Below, one piece after another: positions 27,670-35,066 of a stretch of 64,000 nucleotides of DNA. Each line of letters starts with the position of its first letter. Position 1 is the stretch's first letter. Below the pieces are notes generated by a model. That model did no database searches. It saw only the letters and a program-made list of their open reading frames with translations, and was not told where the DNA came from. The DNA is from Sulfitobacter guttiformis (GTDB lineage Bacteria > Pseudomonadota > Alphaproteobacteria > Rhodobacterales > Rhodobacteraceae): assembly GCF_003610455.1 (NCBI RefSeq), contig NZ_RAQK01000001.1, positions 1,364,001 through 1,428,000 on the forward strand. The letters are read 5' to 3'. A program made the position numbers and the translations under genes.

Positions 27670-27849
27670 GACGGGTTTTGTCGCGCGGTTCAGCTCGATC
27701 CTGGCCAACAGCGCTTTCCCAGTGAGCTGATCGATCCTGCGGAATTGGAGACGTGGATGACAGCACCGGCGCACGAGGCGATGGCATTGCAGCGGCCTAT
27801 TGATGTTAGGCTTTTCGAGATTGTGGCAAAGCGTAAGAAGTCGGACTGA
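27670..27849 (+). pseudogene. C-terminal fragment of a SOS-response-associated peptidase (YedK/HMCES-like)
   Basis: The frame ends with PAELETWMTAPAHEAMALQRP and LFEIVAKRKKSD. This resembles the C-terminus of SRAP proteins (W-x-x-AP-x-x-EA-x-ALQRP-x-P pattern). The catalytic N-terminal cysteine domain is absent upstream. It is a truncated relic between the SDR gene and the retron-like locus. Confidence 0.45.
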
Positions 27850-27860
27850 TAATCTCAATC

Positions 27861-28892
27861 TCAGAAAGGAATGTTTTCAGTATCTGCCGATGCAGTTTCT
27901 GTCTCTTCAGGAGCTGGCAAACTTACCGACGTTTCCTGCAACCACTTATTTCGTTTCTGCCTGAGCATGTTCATCTGATCTGCGGCACGCATCCCAACGT
28001 CTGACTTTTGACCAACTATGTGGCGGACGGTACCGAGCTGGCTCATTAGGAGTTGCGCGCATGCGACCTTCTCCTCATTGGTCTCCGCTTCATGTAAATC
28101 CTTCCAATACCTTTTAATCCTAAGATTCAGCGAGTTGGGCGAAAGAAGATTCCGACCCACGACACCAATACCGGTTAAAATAACTGGGCGGTTTCCAGAT
28201 CTATAATTGATCTTGTGTGAGCGAAGGCCGCGCTCTCGAACAGCTTCCCTAATGCTGGTGACAACCTTACCCGGAATGAATTTCCCAGAAACGGTCAGAT
28301 CATCAACCCACAGAGAATGTCGCAACCCTCGCGCGTCGCATATATCGGAGATATTATCAAACATCGGCCGGTGGACTAAGGTGCAGAGAACGGGTGTCAA
28401 AGGTGATCCGAAGGAAACTATGCCGTCGACTGTGCTCAGGCGAGTTAGTAACCCTGCGACATCTTCGTACATACCGAGCTCGTCCACAAACCAACGATAA
28501 ACCATCGTTTCGGTGGTTGAGGGGTAGAACTGTTTCAAGTCGAGCGTCAGATACTGATCCTGATCAAGATGCAGCTCCGCATTATCGCGCTGACTTCGTT
28601 TCTTGCGCGGACTGAACAGGTAATTGGGCTGACGGACCTTGTTCAGATGAAATTTGAGACGCTCATGCGCCCCGCGCAATCTCGACACGGGATAGGCAAG
28701 ATCGCGAACCTTCCCGCCAATCTTCTCCTGTCGACGGACGATGAACTCGTCCTTGTAGTTGATCAATCGCTGGAGATCAGCCTTAGTTTCGCCCAACAAG
28801 GCGGCGACATCGCGCTGAGTTGGTTGCTGGGCAAAGGGAGAACGCTCGAGATCATATCTCTCATACTGGGGTGGTTTACTATTGCGCCGCAC
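27861..28892 (-). CDS. Retron-type reverse transcriptase
   Basis: 343 residues from a GTG start that overlaps the XRE gene by 14 bases. Polymerase motifs: LTLDLKQFYPS (D118), SFGSPLTPVLCTLVHRP (170-ish, substrate loop) and LWVDDLTVSG with W195-V-D197-D198 replacing the usual YxDD. Retron-specific features are present: NAELH at 104-108 (NAxxH motif, region X) and ILTG at 238-241 (VTG-like, region Y). Retron RTs make multicopy single-stranded DNA from an adjacent RNA and form antiphage systems with an effector. The RT is last in the operon: ncRNA, small membrane peptide, XRE protein, RT. Confidence 0.88.
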   Translation of the reverse strand: MRRNSKPPQYERYDLERSPFAQQPTQRDVAALLGETKADLQRLINYKDEFIVRRQEKIGGKVRDLAYPVSRLRGAHERLKFHLNKVRQPNYLFSPRKKRSQRDNAELHLDQDQYLTLDLKQFYPSTTETMVYRWFVDELGMYEDVAGLLTRLSTVDGIVSFGSPLTPVLCTLVHRPMFDNISDICDARGLRHSLWVDDLTVSGKFIPGKVVTSIREAVRERGLRSHKINYRSGNRPVILTGIGVVGRNLLSPNSLNLRIKRYWKDLHEAETNEEKVACAQLLMSQLGTVRHIVGQKSDVGMRAADQMNMLRQKRNKWLQETSVSLPAPEETETASADTENIPF

Positions 28893-29205
28893 CTGAAGTC
28901 TCCCTTGGAGAAAATGCCTCCAGTAGTTTCAATACGCGATTTGCGACGATGAGTTTTCCACGCTTCTGAACCGGCTCGCCTTCGAGTTCTTCAGCGAAGA
29001 ACATGAGCTGCGACATACGCACCCCAAGTCTCTCACTGTAACGCTCCAGAACGTCAATCGAGACCGATTTGGCGCTGCGTTCAATTTCCGAGATCATCGA
29101 CTGAGACAGTCCGAGCTCTTCAGACAACTCTGCCTGTGAGTATCCGTGATAGAGACGGATCAGGCGAAGGGCGTCATTTATCATTGGTCGTTTTACATCA
29201 GACAT
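28879..29205 (-). CDS. XRE-family helix-turn-helix protein of the retron-like locus
   Basis: 108 residues from the ATG at 29205, which has a strong ribosome site (GGAGGG); a longer frame to 29244 is unlikely. The HTH is QAELSEELGLSQSMISEIERSAKSVSIDVLERYSERLGV, in a Cro/cI-type domain at about 12-70. A 38-residue tail (GKLIVANRVLKLLEAF) follows. Retrons with small HTH accessory proteins are known as one class, so this may be the effector or its regulator. It overlaps the reverse-transcriptase start and lies 35 bp after the membrane peptide gene. Confidence 0.85.
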   Translation of the reverse strand: MSDVKRPMINDALRLIRLYHGYSQAELSEELGLSQSMISEIERSAKSVSIDVLERYSERLGVRMSQLMFFAEELEGEPVQKRGKLIVANRVLKLLEAFSPRETSGAAQ

Positions 29206-29240
29206 CTTTCCCTCCGATCGGCTATTTTCGAGGTCGCCGC

Positions 29241-29381
29241 TCACTCAAGGCCCATAAACCAGAACCAAAAACGAACAACATATTGTATTGCCTGGCCCAA
29301 CAGGACGATGACTTTCAAAAGCCACCCGTAGTTCCTGCCAGACCGGCGGCGACGCCGCTGGTGACGATTTCGTTTGCTCAT
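29241..29381 (-). CDS. Tiny basic single-pass membrane peptide in the retron-like locus
   Basis: 46 residues. The first 17 are strongly basic (MSKRNRHQRRRRRSGRN); the rest forms one hydrophobic helix (WLLKVIVLLGQAIQYVVRFWFWF). GAAGGA lies nine bases before the ATG. The layout resembles small membrane toxins or membrane-active effectors, but no family is recognised. Its start codon lies inside the proposed a2 strand of the non-coding RNA. It may be the toxic effector of the system; this is inference. Confidence 0.5.
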   Translation of the reverse strand: MSKRNRHQRRRRRSGRNYGWLLKVIVLLGQAIQYVVRFWFWFMGLE

Positions 29382-29606
29382 CCTAAAGTATCCTTCTAAC
29401 CCACCGGCGGAAGTGCCGGTGCCCATTGGGAAGAAGGTCAGTTCAGCGACGATTTACCTCGAACATGCCGCACCCGAGCCCAGCGGGTGCGGCGCGCTGC
29501 CGCGGTCCCTGCCGACGAACGGGATTGAGACGGAGACCATTGGTCTCCACAGGGCTCATGGCCCCAACTCCAGACGGGTTCTGCTCCTTGGATGAACAAT
29601 CCTCAC
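29374..29606 (-). ncRNA. Candidate retron msr-msd RNA
   Basis: The minus-strand transcript from about 29606 is strongly structured. The proposed a1 is TTGTTCATCCAAGG (29599-29586). It can pair with GGATGAGCAA (29383-29374) over 10 bp with one G-U. Directly after a1 comes AGC, where G at 29584 would be the branching guanosine, as in known retrons. Hairpins follow: GGGC/GCCC, GGAGAC/GTCTCC (29548-29532), CGCACCC/GGGTGCG (about 29493-29467) and CACCGGC/GCCGGTG (29421-29402). The exact msd limits cannot be read. Confidence 0.55.
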
Positions 29607-29612
29607 GCTTAC

Positions 29613-29641
29613 TAACTACAAGATTCGAACCGAGCTGTCAA
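29613..29641 (-). promoter_or_regulatory. Sigma-70-like promoter of the retron-like locus
   Basis: On the minus strand TTGACA (29641-29636), a 17-bp spacer and TAGTTA (29618-29613). A perfect 9-bp AT-rich dyad, ATAAAATAT/ATATTTTAT, lies just upstream at 29642-29670 and could be an operator. Confidence 0.55.
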
Positions 29642-29670
29642 ATAAAATATCACCAGGAGTAATATTTTAT
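29642..29670. promoter_or_regulatory. AT-rich dyad upstream of the retron promoter
   Basis: ATAAAATAT and ATATTTTAT are perfectly complementary, separated by 11 bases, and touch the -35 box. A plausible site for the XRE protein of the locus. Confidence 0.4.
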
Positions 29671-30030
29671 CGGCATGAAGATTTGACGGGTTCTCGGGCC
29701 GCTATTTTCGGCGGCAGATTCTCACTCTGAAGTTTCTTTTTTGACAAAAAGTGAGCCGCCTCCTCAACTTCACCCAACTCGTAAAGGACCCCACCTGAGT
29801 GGGGGCCAGATCGGCGCGGGATGCCGATGGGTTCTGTCATGATGTTATCTTGCGCCAGTTGGGATCAACCGAAGCCGTGGTCGATGAACGATCCTCTGGC
29901 TGCTTTTAGAAAGTCCTGGTGCCTTGGTCTTTTCCTGCTGATTTCACTGACACTGACCTGATCATAAGATCAACGGTAGCTTCGAGCCCAATTGGACCTG
30001 TGCTGGACTTTGCACCATTGGCTGCTATCG
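29671..30030. other. Intergenic stretch with hairpins
   Basis: No gene. A bulged hairpin (GGCGG, CTCAC with GTGAG, CCGCC; about 29711-29760) and CCCCAC/GTGGGG (about 29789-29805) are present. The latter may end the secreted-protein operon at 30031-31623. The rest is featureless. Confidence 0.4.
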
Positions 30031-30579
30031 CTACGTTTCGGGCAAGGCCTCGCCAGTGATGTAGGTATACGACCCTCGGACCAATTGAAGCACCACGTCC
30101 AATTCCGCTTCGGTGACTGGGGTATAGATCATCACGAAACCCTCCCAACCTGCGCGCTGATTGGCCCAAGGATGAGCGACGGCCCAACCGGCCTCCACCG
30201 CGGCGCGGGCTGTCTCCGGGTGCAATGAGGCATGTAGGCTGCCGTCGGGGTGAAGATGCGCAAACTCTCGGCCACCAACGATGGCCTGCGGTTGTGCGAT
30301 CGAGACGTCGCCCGTCAATTGGAACCCAACGGCACCGGGGAGTGATACGCGGGTCGCCCCAAGAGCGACTCCGGGAAAGTCGGTGACCTGACGCAGCATT
30401 TCCTCCGACAGTTTCGGGACCGGCTGAATGCCAATCTGGACATGTGGCACACCGCTCGTCGTCTCCGGCCGCGCACCATCGCGCATCGGGAACGCTACAT
30501 CCTGCGCGGACGCGGGTGCCGCTGCGATGAGCAGCGATACTGCGGCCGAGACAAAAATCAGGGGTCGAAGTCTGGGCAT
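30031..30579 (-). CDS. Secreted luciferase-domain (DUF5519-like) protein
   Basis: 182 residues with a signal peptide (FVSAAVSLLIAAAPASAQ). The conserved part, GGREFAHLHPDGSLHASLHPETARAAVEAGWAVAHPWA then EGFVMIYTPVTEAELDVVLQLVRGSYTYITG, matches the so-called luciferase domain family of unknown activity. The ATG at 30579 (MPRLRPL) fits the signal peptide and a GGAGAGAG ribosome site. It is third in a minus-strand set with two SnoaL-like secreted proteins and is divergent from a LysR regulator. Confidence 0.75.
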   Translation of the reverse strand: MPRLRPLIFVSAAVSLLIAAAPASAQDVAFPMRDGARPETTSGVPHVQIGIQPVPKLSEEMLRQVTDFPGVALGATRVSLPGAVGFQLTGDVSIAQPQAIVGGREFAHLHPDGSLHASLHPETARAAVEAGWAVAHPWANQRAGWEGFVMIYTPVTEAELDVVLQLVRGSYTYITGEALPET

Positions 30580-30622
30580 CTCTCTCTCCTTAACGTCTCG
30601 GCCGCGGCGTTGATCCGTGTCC

Positions 30623-31117
30623 TCAGGTTGCATGAAAGGCTTGGCTCACGGCGTAGCTGTCCTCGAACCAGTTCCACAGCACGACCTGTCCGTCGCGCAC
30701 CTTGGCGCGCAAAGCAAAGGTGAACTCATCTGTTTCTGCGCCAGAGCCTGTCAGCAGCAATTTCATCCGACCAAACACGGCCACCGTGTCACCGGAGGCA
30801 AAAGCATCCTGGTTTTCCCAGTGGGTCACCTGCACATTCTGTGAAAACGAACCGAGGAAACCAAAGATCGTCTCCTTGCCTTCCCATGTGCCGATCCATG
30901 GCAGGGCAGGGTCGCCTTCGTTCTGCCAGACCATGTCGTCGGCCATAAGCGCACCCATGCTGTCCATGTCGCCACCGCCCATAGCCTCCATGAAGGCCAT
31001 GACTGTGTCAAAAGAGGCTTGGGTTCCATCGTCGGTGGTCTGCGCGGTTGCCCGCGCTGCAAGGGTAATCCCGGTCGCGGCGGCAGCGGATGCGGCAAGA
31101 AGCTGTCGTCTGTGCAT
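30623..31117 (-). CDS. Secreted NTF2/SnoaL-like protein
   Basis: 164 residues. The N-terminus HRRQLLAASAAAATGITLAARATAQ is an export signal, perhaps Tat-like. The mature domain (FDTVMAFMEAMGGGDMDSMGALMADDMVWQNEGDP, then GWEGKETIFGFL-type loop) has the NTF2-like cone fold. The ATG at 31117 was chosen because GGAGT lies just before it. It is adjacent to a second secreted NTF2-like gene, so a duplication or pair is likely. Ligand unknown. Confidence 0.78.
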   Translation of the reverse strand: MHRRQLLAASAAAATGITLAARATAQTTDDGTQASFDTVMAFMEAMGGGDMDSMGALMADDMVWQNEGDPALPWIGTWEGKETIFGFLGSFSQNVQVTHWENQDAFASGDTVAVFGRMKLLLTGSGAETDEFTFALRAKVRDGQVVLWNWFEDSYAVSQAFHAT

Positions 31118-31143
31118 GTTGATACTCCTGTTGGGGGGTGAGA

Positions 31144-31623
31144 TCACCGACCGGAAAGCTGCTGCAACGCGCTGGCCCAGTCTTCGACATGATAGGTGCG
31201 GACAATCACACCATCGTCCAATTCGTGGATGTCGATGGTCAGGATGTCGAAGCTGCGCCCCTCACCATCCACGCCGAAAAACGGGCCTGTTGGCGTTCCC
31301 GTTGCACGGCTGCGCACGGTCACGAAATCACCGTCCTGATGCATCGCCTGCACCGACCAGTCGAGATCAGGAATGAGTTGGCTGAAGAACCCCATCTGCC
31401 CGACGAACCCGTCGCGGCCCTCGTTCTCGCCAGAGTAGTCGCCTACGCTTTCCCAGCTCTCGGACGTCGCGCCAAGGAACGCCGCCACGTGTGTTTCGGA
31501 GCCGGGATTGCTGAGCAGATCGTAGAAGGTTTGCACGTTAGCCATGTCGTCTGCGGCTACACTGGTTGCGATGGCTGTCAGGCCAAGCGAGGCCACTGCG
31601 AGAGTTCTTTGGAAAGCGTTCAT
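31144..31623 (-). CDS. Secreted ester-cyclase/SnoaL-like protein
   Basis: 159 residues with a signal peptide (LAVASLGLTAIATSVAADD). The mature part is an NTF2-like/SnoaL domain: FYDLLSNPGSETHVAAFLGATSESWESVGDY, GQMGFFSQLIPDLDWSVQAMHQDGDFVTVRSRATGT, then RSFDILTIDIHELDDGVIVRTYHVEDW. That C-terminal strand pair is the SnoaL polyketide-cyclase signature. First gene of the three-gene secreted set and divergent from a LysR regulator, 128 bp between starts. Confidence 0.82.
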   Translation of the reverse strand: MNAFQRTLAVASLGLTAIATSVAADDMANVQTFYDLLSNPGSETHVAAFLGATSESWESVGDYSGENEGRDGFVGQMGFFSQLIPDLDWSVQAMHQDGDFVTVRSRATGTPTGPFFGVDGEGRSFDILTIDIHELDDGVIVRTYHVEDWASALQQLSGR

Positions 31624-31751
31624 GGATGTATCTCCTGGTCGGTCATTGACGGCGTTGCGCGTTCTGCGTGCCTTCTGCCACCAAGATGGACAAATCTTGA
31701 TACCCGCATAAGATAGGATAGATAGATTTAACTGTTCGGATATCTGACGCT

Positions 31752-32636
31752 ATGATTGACCGATTGCGCCAGATGGCAATCTTCGCAAAGACGATTGACC
31801 ACGGATCGTTCCGTGGCGCTGCTCGGGAGCTGCGGCTGTCGCCCTCGGTGATCAGTCACCATATCTCGCAGCTTGAGGAGAGCCTTGGCGTCGCGCTGAT
31901 TTATCGCTCGACCCGAAAGCTGACTCTGACGCCCGAGGGCCACAGGCTTCTGGCTGCAACGCACAAGATGCTGGAGGCCGTCGAAGGCGAGTTGGCTGAT
32001 CTGTCGGTTTCCGCAACTGCGCCAAGCGGCGAGCTTCGCGTCACTATTCCATCCGTTCTGTCACAATCGCATTTCACGGAGCAGATCGCGTCGTTTTCCA
32101 GTGCATACCCTCGGATCAAATTGCTTCTGGACTTCTCGGACACACGACGTGCGCTCATCGACGACGGCTTCGATATTGCGATCCGTATGGGGCCGAAGGC
32201 AAAAAGCTCCGCGACCTCGCGCAAACTGTTTTCGGTCAAGCGCAAGTTGGTCGGCTCCGCTGAATACCTCTCGTCGCAACCGCTTCCTGCTGATCCCAAA
32301 GACCTTATTGGCTGGGATTGGCTGGCACTCACGCCGGTGCACAGCGCGCCCATTGCATTCAGCAAAGCGGGCGGAAACCGCGAAAGCATCAAGCCGGAGC
32401 CCCAGGTCTTTGCCAATGACGCGCAGGCTCTCTATCGGCTGGCCCGTGCAGGCGCCGGGCTTGCCATCATTCCAGACTTCCTGGCGGATGCCGATTTGGC
32501 ATCTGGGCTCATGCAAAATGTCCTCCCCGACTGGGAGTTGAACGCGATCGAAGTCTTCGCCGTCTGGCCCGCCAATGCCCCAAAGCATGGCCTTGTTCAT
32601 CTGTTGTTGGATGCTTTAACCCAGCAAAAGACTTGA
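31752..32636 (+). CDS. LysR-family transcriptional regulator
   Basis: 294 residues. The N-terminal winged helix reads MAIFAKTIDHGSFRGAARELRLSPSVISHHISQLEESLGVALIYRSTRKLTLTPEGHRL. The C-terminal substrate domain (90-290) is of the AaeR/DmlR branch, with GELRVTIPSVLSQSHF and GAGLAIIPDFLADADL. It is divergent from the secreted SnoaL/DUF5519 operon and probably controls it. Inducer unknown. The ATG at 31752 starts the canonical LysR helix at the expected position. Confidence 0.93.
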   Translation: MIDRLRQMAIFAKTIDHGSFRGAARELRLSPSVISHHISQLEESLGVALIYRSTRKLTLTPEGHRLLAATHKMLEAVEGELADLSVSATAPSGELRVTIPSVLSQSHFTEQIASFSSAYPRIKLLLDFSDTRRALIDDGFDIAIRMGPKAKSSATSRKLFSVKRKLVGSAEYLSSQPLPADPKDLIGWDWLALTPVHSAPIAFSKAGGNRESIKPEPQVFANDAQALYRLARAGAGLAIIPDFLADADLASGLMQNVLPDWELNAIEVFAVWPANAPKHGLVHLLLDALTQQKT

Positions 32637-32734
32637 ACCTGCCATCGGTGCAGCCGCAGCGAAAGCGCAGTTTGTCCCGCACACCGGACCTCGGTGCTGA
32701 CCGCAGCGAGGGCCCGCTCCAGGGAGTGAACAGA

Positions 32735-33067
32735 CTACTCCCATGAGGAGTTATCAGATGTATCAGTTAGGCGATCCGACTTGTCAGGCGAGATTACCAC
32801 TTCGATGCGACCGCCACAGACGACGGCGAAGCGCTCAAGGTCTTCAATGCTTGGAAGCAGCCCGACCAGTGACTCCATCCTCTCGATGTACTGTATGGTC
32901 ATGCCCGTCGCCTGTGCGACATCAGCCTGGGTCATGCCTTGCGCATCGCGCAAAACACGAAGCTGGATCGCAATGGCGCTTTTACGGCGGTTGCGTTTCT
33001 GCCTTGCGAGCACATCCGGACGTGCAAGGTTCATCCGCTCCCGAAATGAAATCGGCTTCTTACTCAT
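32735..33067 (-). CDS. XRE-family helix-turn-helix protein
   Basis: 110 residues from the ATG at 33067; the longer frame is non-coding in character. The HTH is LRVLRDAQGMTQADVAQATGMTIQYIERMESL (about 43-75), followed by FAVVCGGRIEVVIS, typical of HigA/HipB-like antitoxins and small regulators. No toxin frame was recognised beside it. It is divergent from the 124-residue gene at 33291. A dispersed repeat lies upstream (33140). Confidence 0.75.
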   Translation of the reverse strand: MSKKPISFRERMNLARPDVLARQKRNRRKSAIAIQLRVLRDAQGMTQADVAQATGMTIQYIERMESLVGLLPSIEDLERFAVVCGGRIEVVISPDKSDRLTDTSDNSSWE

Positions 33068-33139
33068 CTTTGCCTCCCATACAGATGCTCCTTGTCCTGA
33101 AGCTCTGAGCTCAAGAAAATCGCATTTCTGCAATGAACA

Positions 33140-33176
33140 TTGGCCAGATCTGAAAAGGACGAAGGAAAAATTACTG
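33140..33176 (+). repeat. Dispersed repeat, copy 2
   Basis: About 29/37 identical to 26516-26552, starting TTGGCCAGAT. It lies in the promoter region of the XRE gene. Confidence 0.4.
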
Positions 33177-33290
33177 CCACTGGAGCTGTCCTGGATCGGG
33201 AAACGCCAAAAACGAACAAACCGGGCGCAATTACTTTGCATTGGTGCACTTTGGCCAAGGTTCTTCTCACAACCAAGGGAGACCGCGATC

Positions 33291-33665
33291 ATGTATGAAA
33301 AAAAACTCAAGCCGGGAGAGCGCATCGATCTGTTGCGCGATGACTTGACCGACACCAACGCCTGGCTCGAAGACAAATACCCGTCAGACCACTTTGCGCT
33401 GATGGTCGACTATTATCACCATCAAAAATTCACCAAAGAAGTCGCATACGTCGTCATCCTCGGCCCTGCACAGGAAAAAAGGCGTGCGGTCCGAGCTGTT
33501 GCCACACGGGCTCTTGAAGCATTCGGCTGGCGGATCATGCCCGAAGGTGGCGGCGATGTCATCGACTCGCAGCCATATCCGACAAGCGATCTATCCGCAC
33601 ATCAACGTTTGCGATCAATAGCGCGGGTGAAAACCGCCCTCAATCAGGCAAAACAACCCAATTGA
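33291..33665 (+). CDS. Hypothetical protein
   Basis: 124 residues from the ATG at 33291, preceded by AAGGGAGA. The sequence is soluble and mixed-charge: KPGERIDLLRDDLTDTNAWLEDKYPSDHFALMVDYYHH, then a strand AYVVILGPAQEKRRAVRAVATRALEAFGW. No motif, signal peptide or membrane helix is recognised. It is divergent from an XRE gene; the pair could be a regulated unit but nothing proves it. Confidence 0.6.
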   Translation: MYEKKLKPGERIDLLRDDLTDTNAWLEDKYPSDHFALMVDYYHHQKFTKEVAYVVILGPAQEKRRAVRAVATRALEAFGWRIMPEGGGDVIDSQPYPTSDLSAHQRLRSIARVKTALNQAKQPN

Positions 33666-34180
33666 TGGATTAGTACCGATTGCTGCCCCTCCTACTTCCG
33701 ACTACTCTGAAAAGAAAAGACGGGCAGCAAATGGAATCGTCTGAACTTGCTCAATTTGTGAGCCAGCACGCTTCGGCTCCCGGCCCAGACCAACCGTTCG
33801 ACGAATGGTCAAGATGCTGCGGTGCAACCCGTCGAAGCGGACTTTCGCTGCAAATGCAAAATTTCCGATGGGTGAATTCACACCGTGCGGGACAAAGTCG
33901 CCTTGCGAGAATGAAGTTTAAGAAAATCGACGCCATATTTCCTCAGTACAACATGCAAGCTTGAACATCGTGAGCAACACGCCGTCACGGCGCAGGCAGC
34001 CCTTGGTCCGTTTGATGCGGCGTCAGATCGTGGCGACGGCATTCTTAATTGCATCGGACGGTCGAATGCTCAGCCAATGCCGGGTAGAGCACAGGGTTAA
34101 AACGCCAAAATTCATTTCAGGCTCCATCAAACCGGTTTTTGAGGCGGCAATGATACCCCGCACCACCTTGTGTGAACGAC
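33666..34180. other. Gene-free stretch
   Basis: About 500 bp between the hypothetical gene and the copper cluster. The short frames have no recognised product, and no inverted repeats pointing to an insertion sequence were seen. Confidence 0.45.
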
Positions 34181-34207
34181 GGGAGGCGACGCAAAACACC
34201 GCCTCCC
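34181..34207 (-). terminator. Hairpin at the end of the copper oxidase operon
   Basis: GGGAGGCG and CGCCTCCC form an 8-bp stem with an 11-base loop just after the cupredoxin-CusF stop. There is no strong T-run on the minus strand. Confidence 0.5.
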
Positions 34208-34214
34208 CTTTGCG

Positions 34215-35021
34215 TTACTTCAACTGGGTTACGGTCAGCTTGCCTTTGACTGGCTCCGCCACAAACTCTATGTTTTGCCCTTCGGACAGCTTCGAGATGA
34301 TCTCTTCATCTGCACGAAACACCATCTTCATCCCGGGCATATCGAGGTTCAGCAATGGGCCATGATCAATTGTCACCTTGCCGCCTTTTATGTCTACTTT
34401 TGCAACAGTGCCTTTGGTGTATTCCACGTCAGCCTGTGCCACTTGCACCTCCGCGGGTGCCATCGTCATCCTGGCCTTTGCCATCTGGTCTCCAACAGCA
34501 ACAGCGCGAAACATACCGGACTCGTAGTGCCCTGGCATGAGGCAAGCAGCCTCGAATGCGCCGTCATTTGAGAAGGTCCAGATCACTTCGCCCGACGCAC
34601 CGGCATCAAGGGTGATGCGGTTTGGATCGTCATGCTCCATCATCATCTTGGCCATTTCGATCTTGTGGGCAGCGTTGCGCTCCACCGTATCAAGGACGAA
34701 CTCATGCTCCTGCTCACCTTTGTTCTCGATCACAAAGCGGATGGTTTCGCCTTTCTCGAAGGTCATCTCATCCCCTTGAAGCAGCATTTTTCCGTCATCG
34801 GTCTCCACCATGGTGACGTTGATGGTCCGGTCTACTTTTGTGGCGTCACCGGGCATCCCAATCATCATCATTGCCGCATGGTTATCGCCATGGCCATCTG
34901 CACCATGGGCTTCGGTTTCTTCAACCTTTACCGCATCATGGGCGCCACCATGAGTGCCAGAAGCGTACGCCGGCACGGTAAAAGTAAACGCAATCGCGGT
35001 CGTCAAAAGAAGATTTTTCAT
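34215..35021 (-). CDS. Periplasmic cupredoxin-CusF fusion protein
   Basis: 268 residues with a signal peptide (LLLTTAIAFTFTVPAYA). A His/Met-rich segment (about 20-55) is followed by a cupredoxin domain at about 60-175 with Cu ligands in EHEFVLDT and ACLMPGHYESGM. The C-terminal 70 residues are a CusF-type barrel (GTVAKVDIKGGKVTIDHGPLLNLDMPGMKMVF) with the MPGM copper-binding methionines. It probably chaperones periplasmic copper toward the adjacent oxidase or the TolC-like exporter. Start at 35021 follows AGGAAAAAC. Last gene of the operon. Confidence 0.86.
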   Translation of the reverse strand: MKNLLLTTAIAFTFTVPAYASGTHGGAHDAVKVEETEAHGADGHGDNHAAMMMIGMPGDATKVDRTINVTMVETDDGKMLLQGDEMTFEKGETIRFVIENKGEQEHEFVLDTVERNAAHKIEMAKMMMEHDDPNRITLDAGASGEVIWTFSNDGAFEAACLMPGHYESGMFRAVAVGDQMAKARMTMAPAEVQVAQADVEYTKGTVAKVDIKGGKVTIDHGPLLNLDMPGMKMVFRADEEIISKLSEGQNIEFVAEPVKGKLTVTQLK

Positions 35022-35066
35022 CTGTTTTTCCTGTAGTTTTGTTGATGTTTCGAGCAAAAGGCCGAT

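Noticed and set aside
29241-29426. Longer 61-residue version of the membrane peptide
   Set aside because: The extra 15 codons lie inside the structured RNA candidate and lack a ribosome site. The ATG at 29381 has one.
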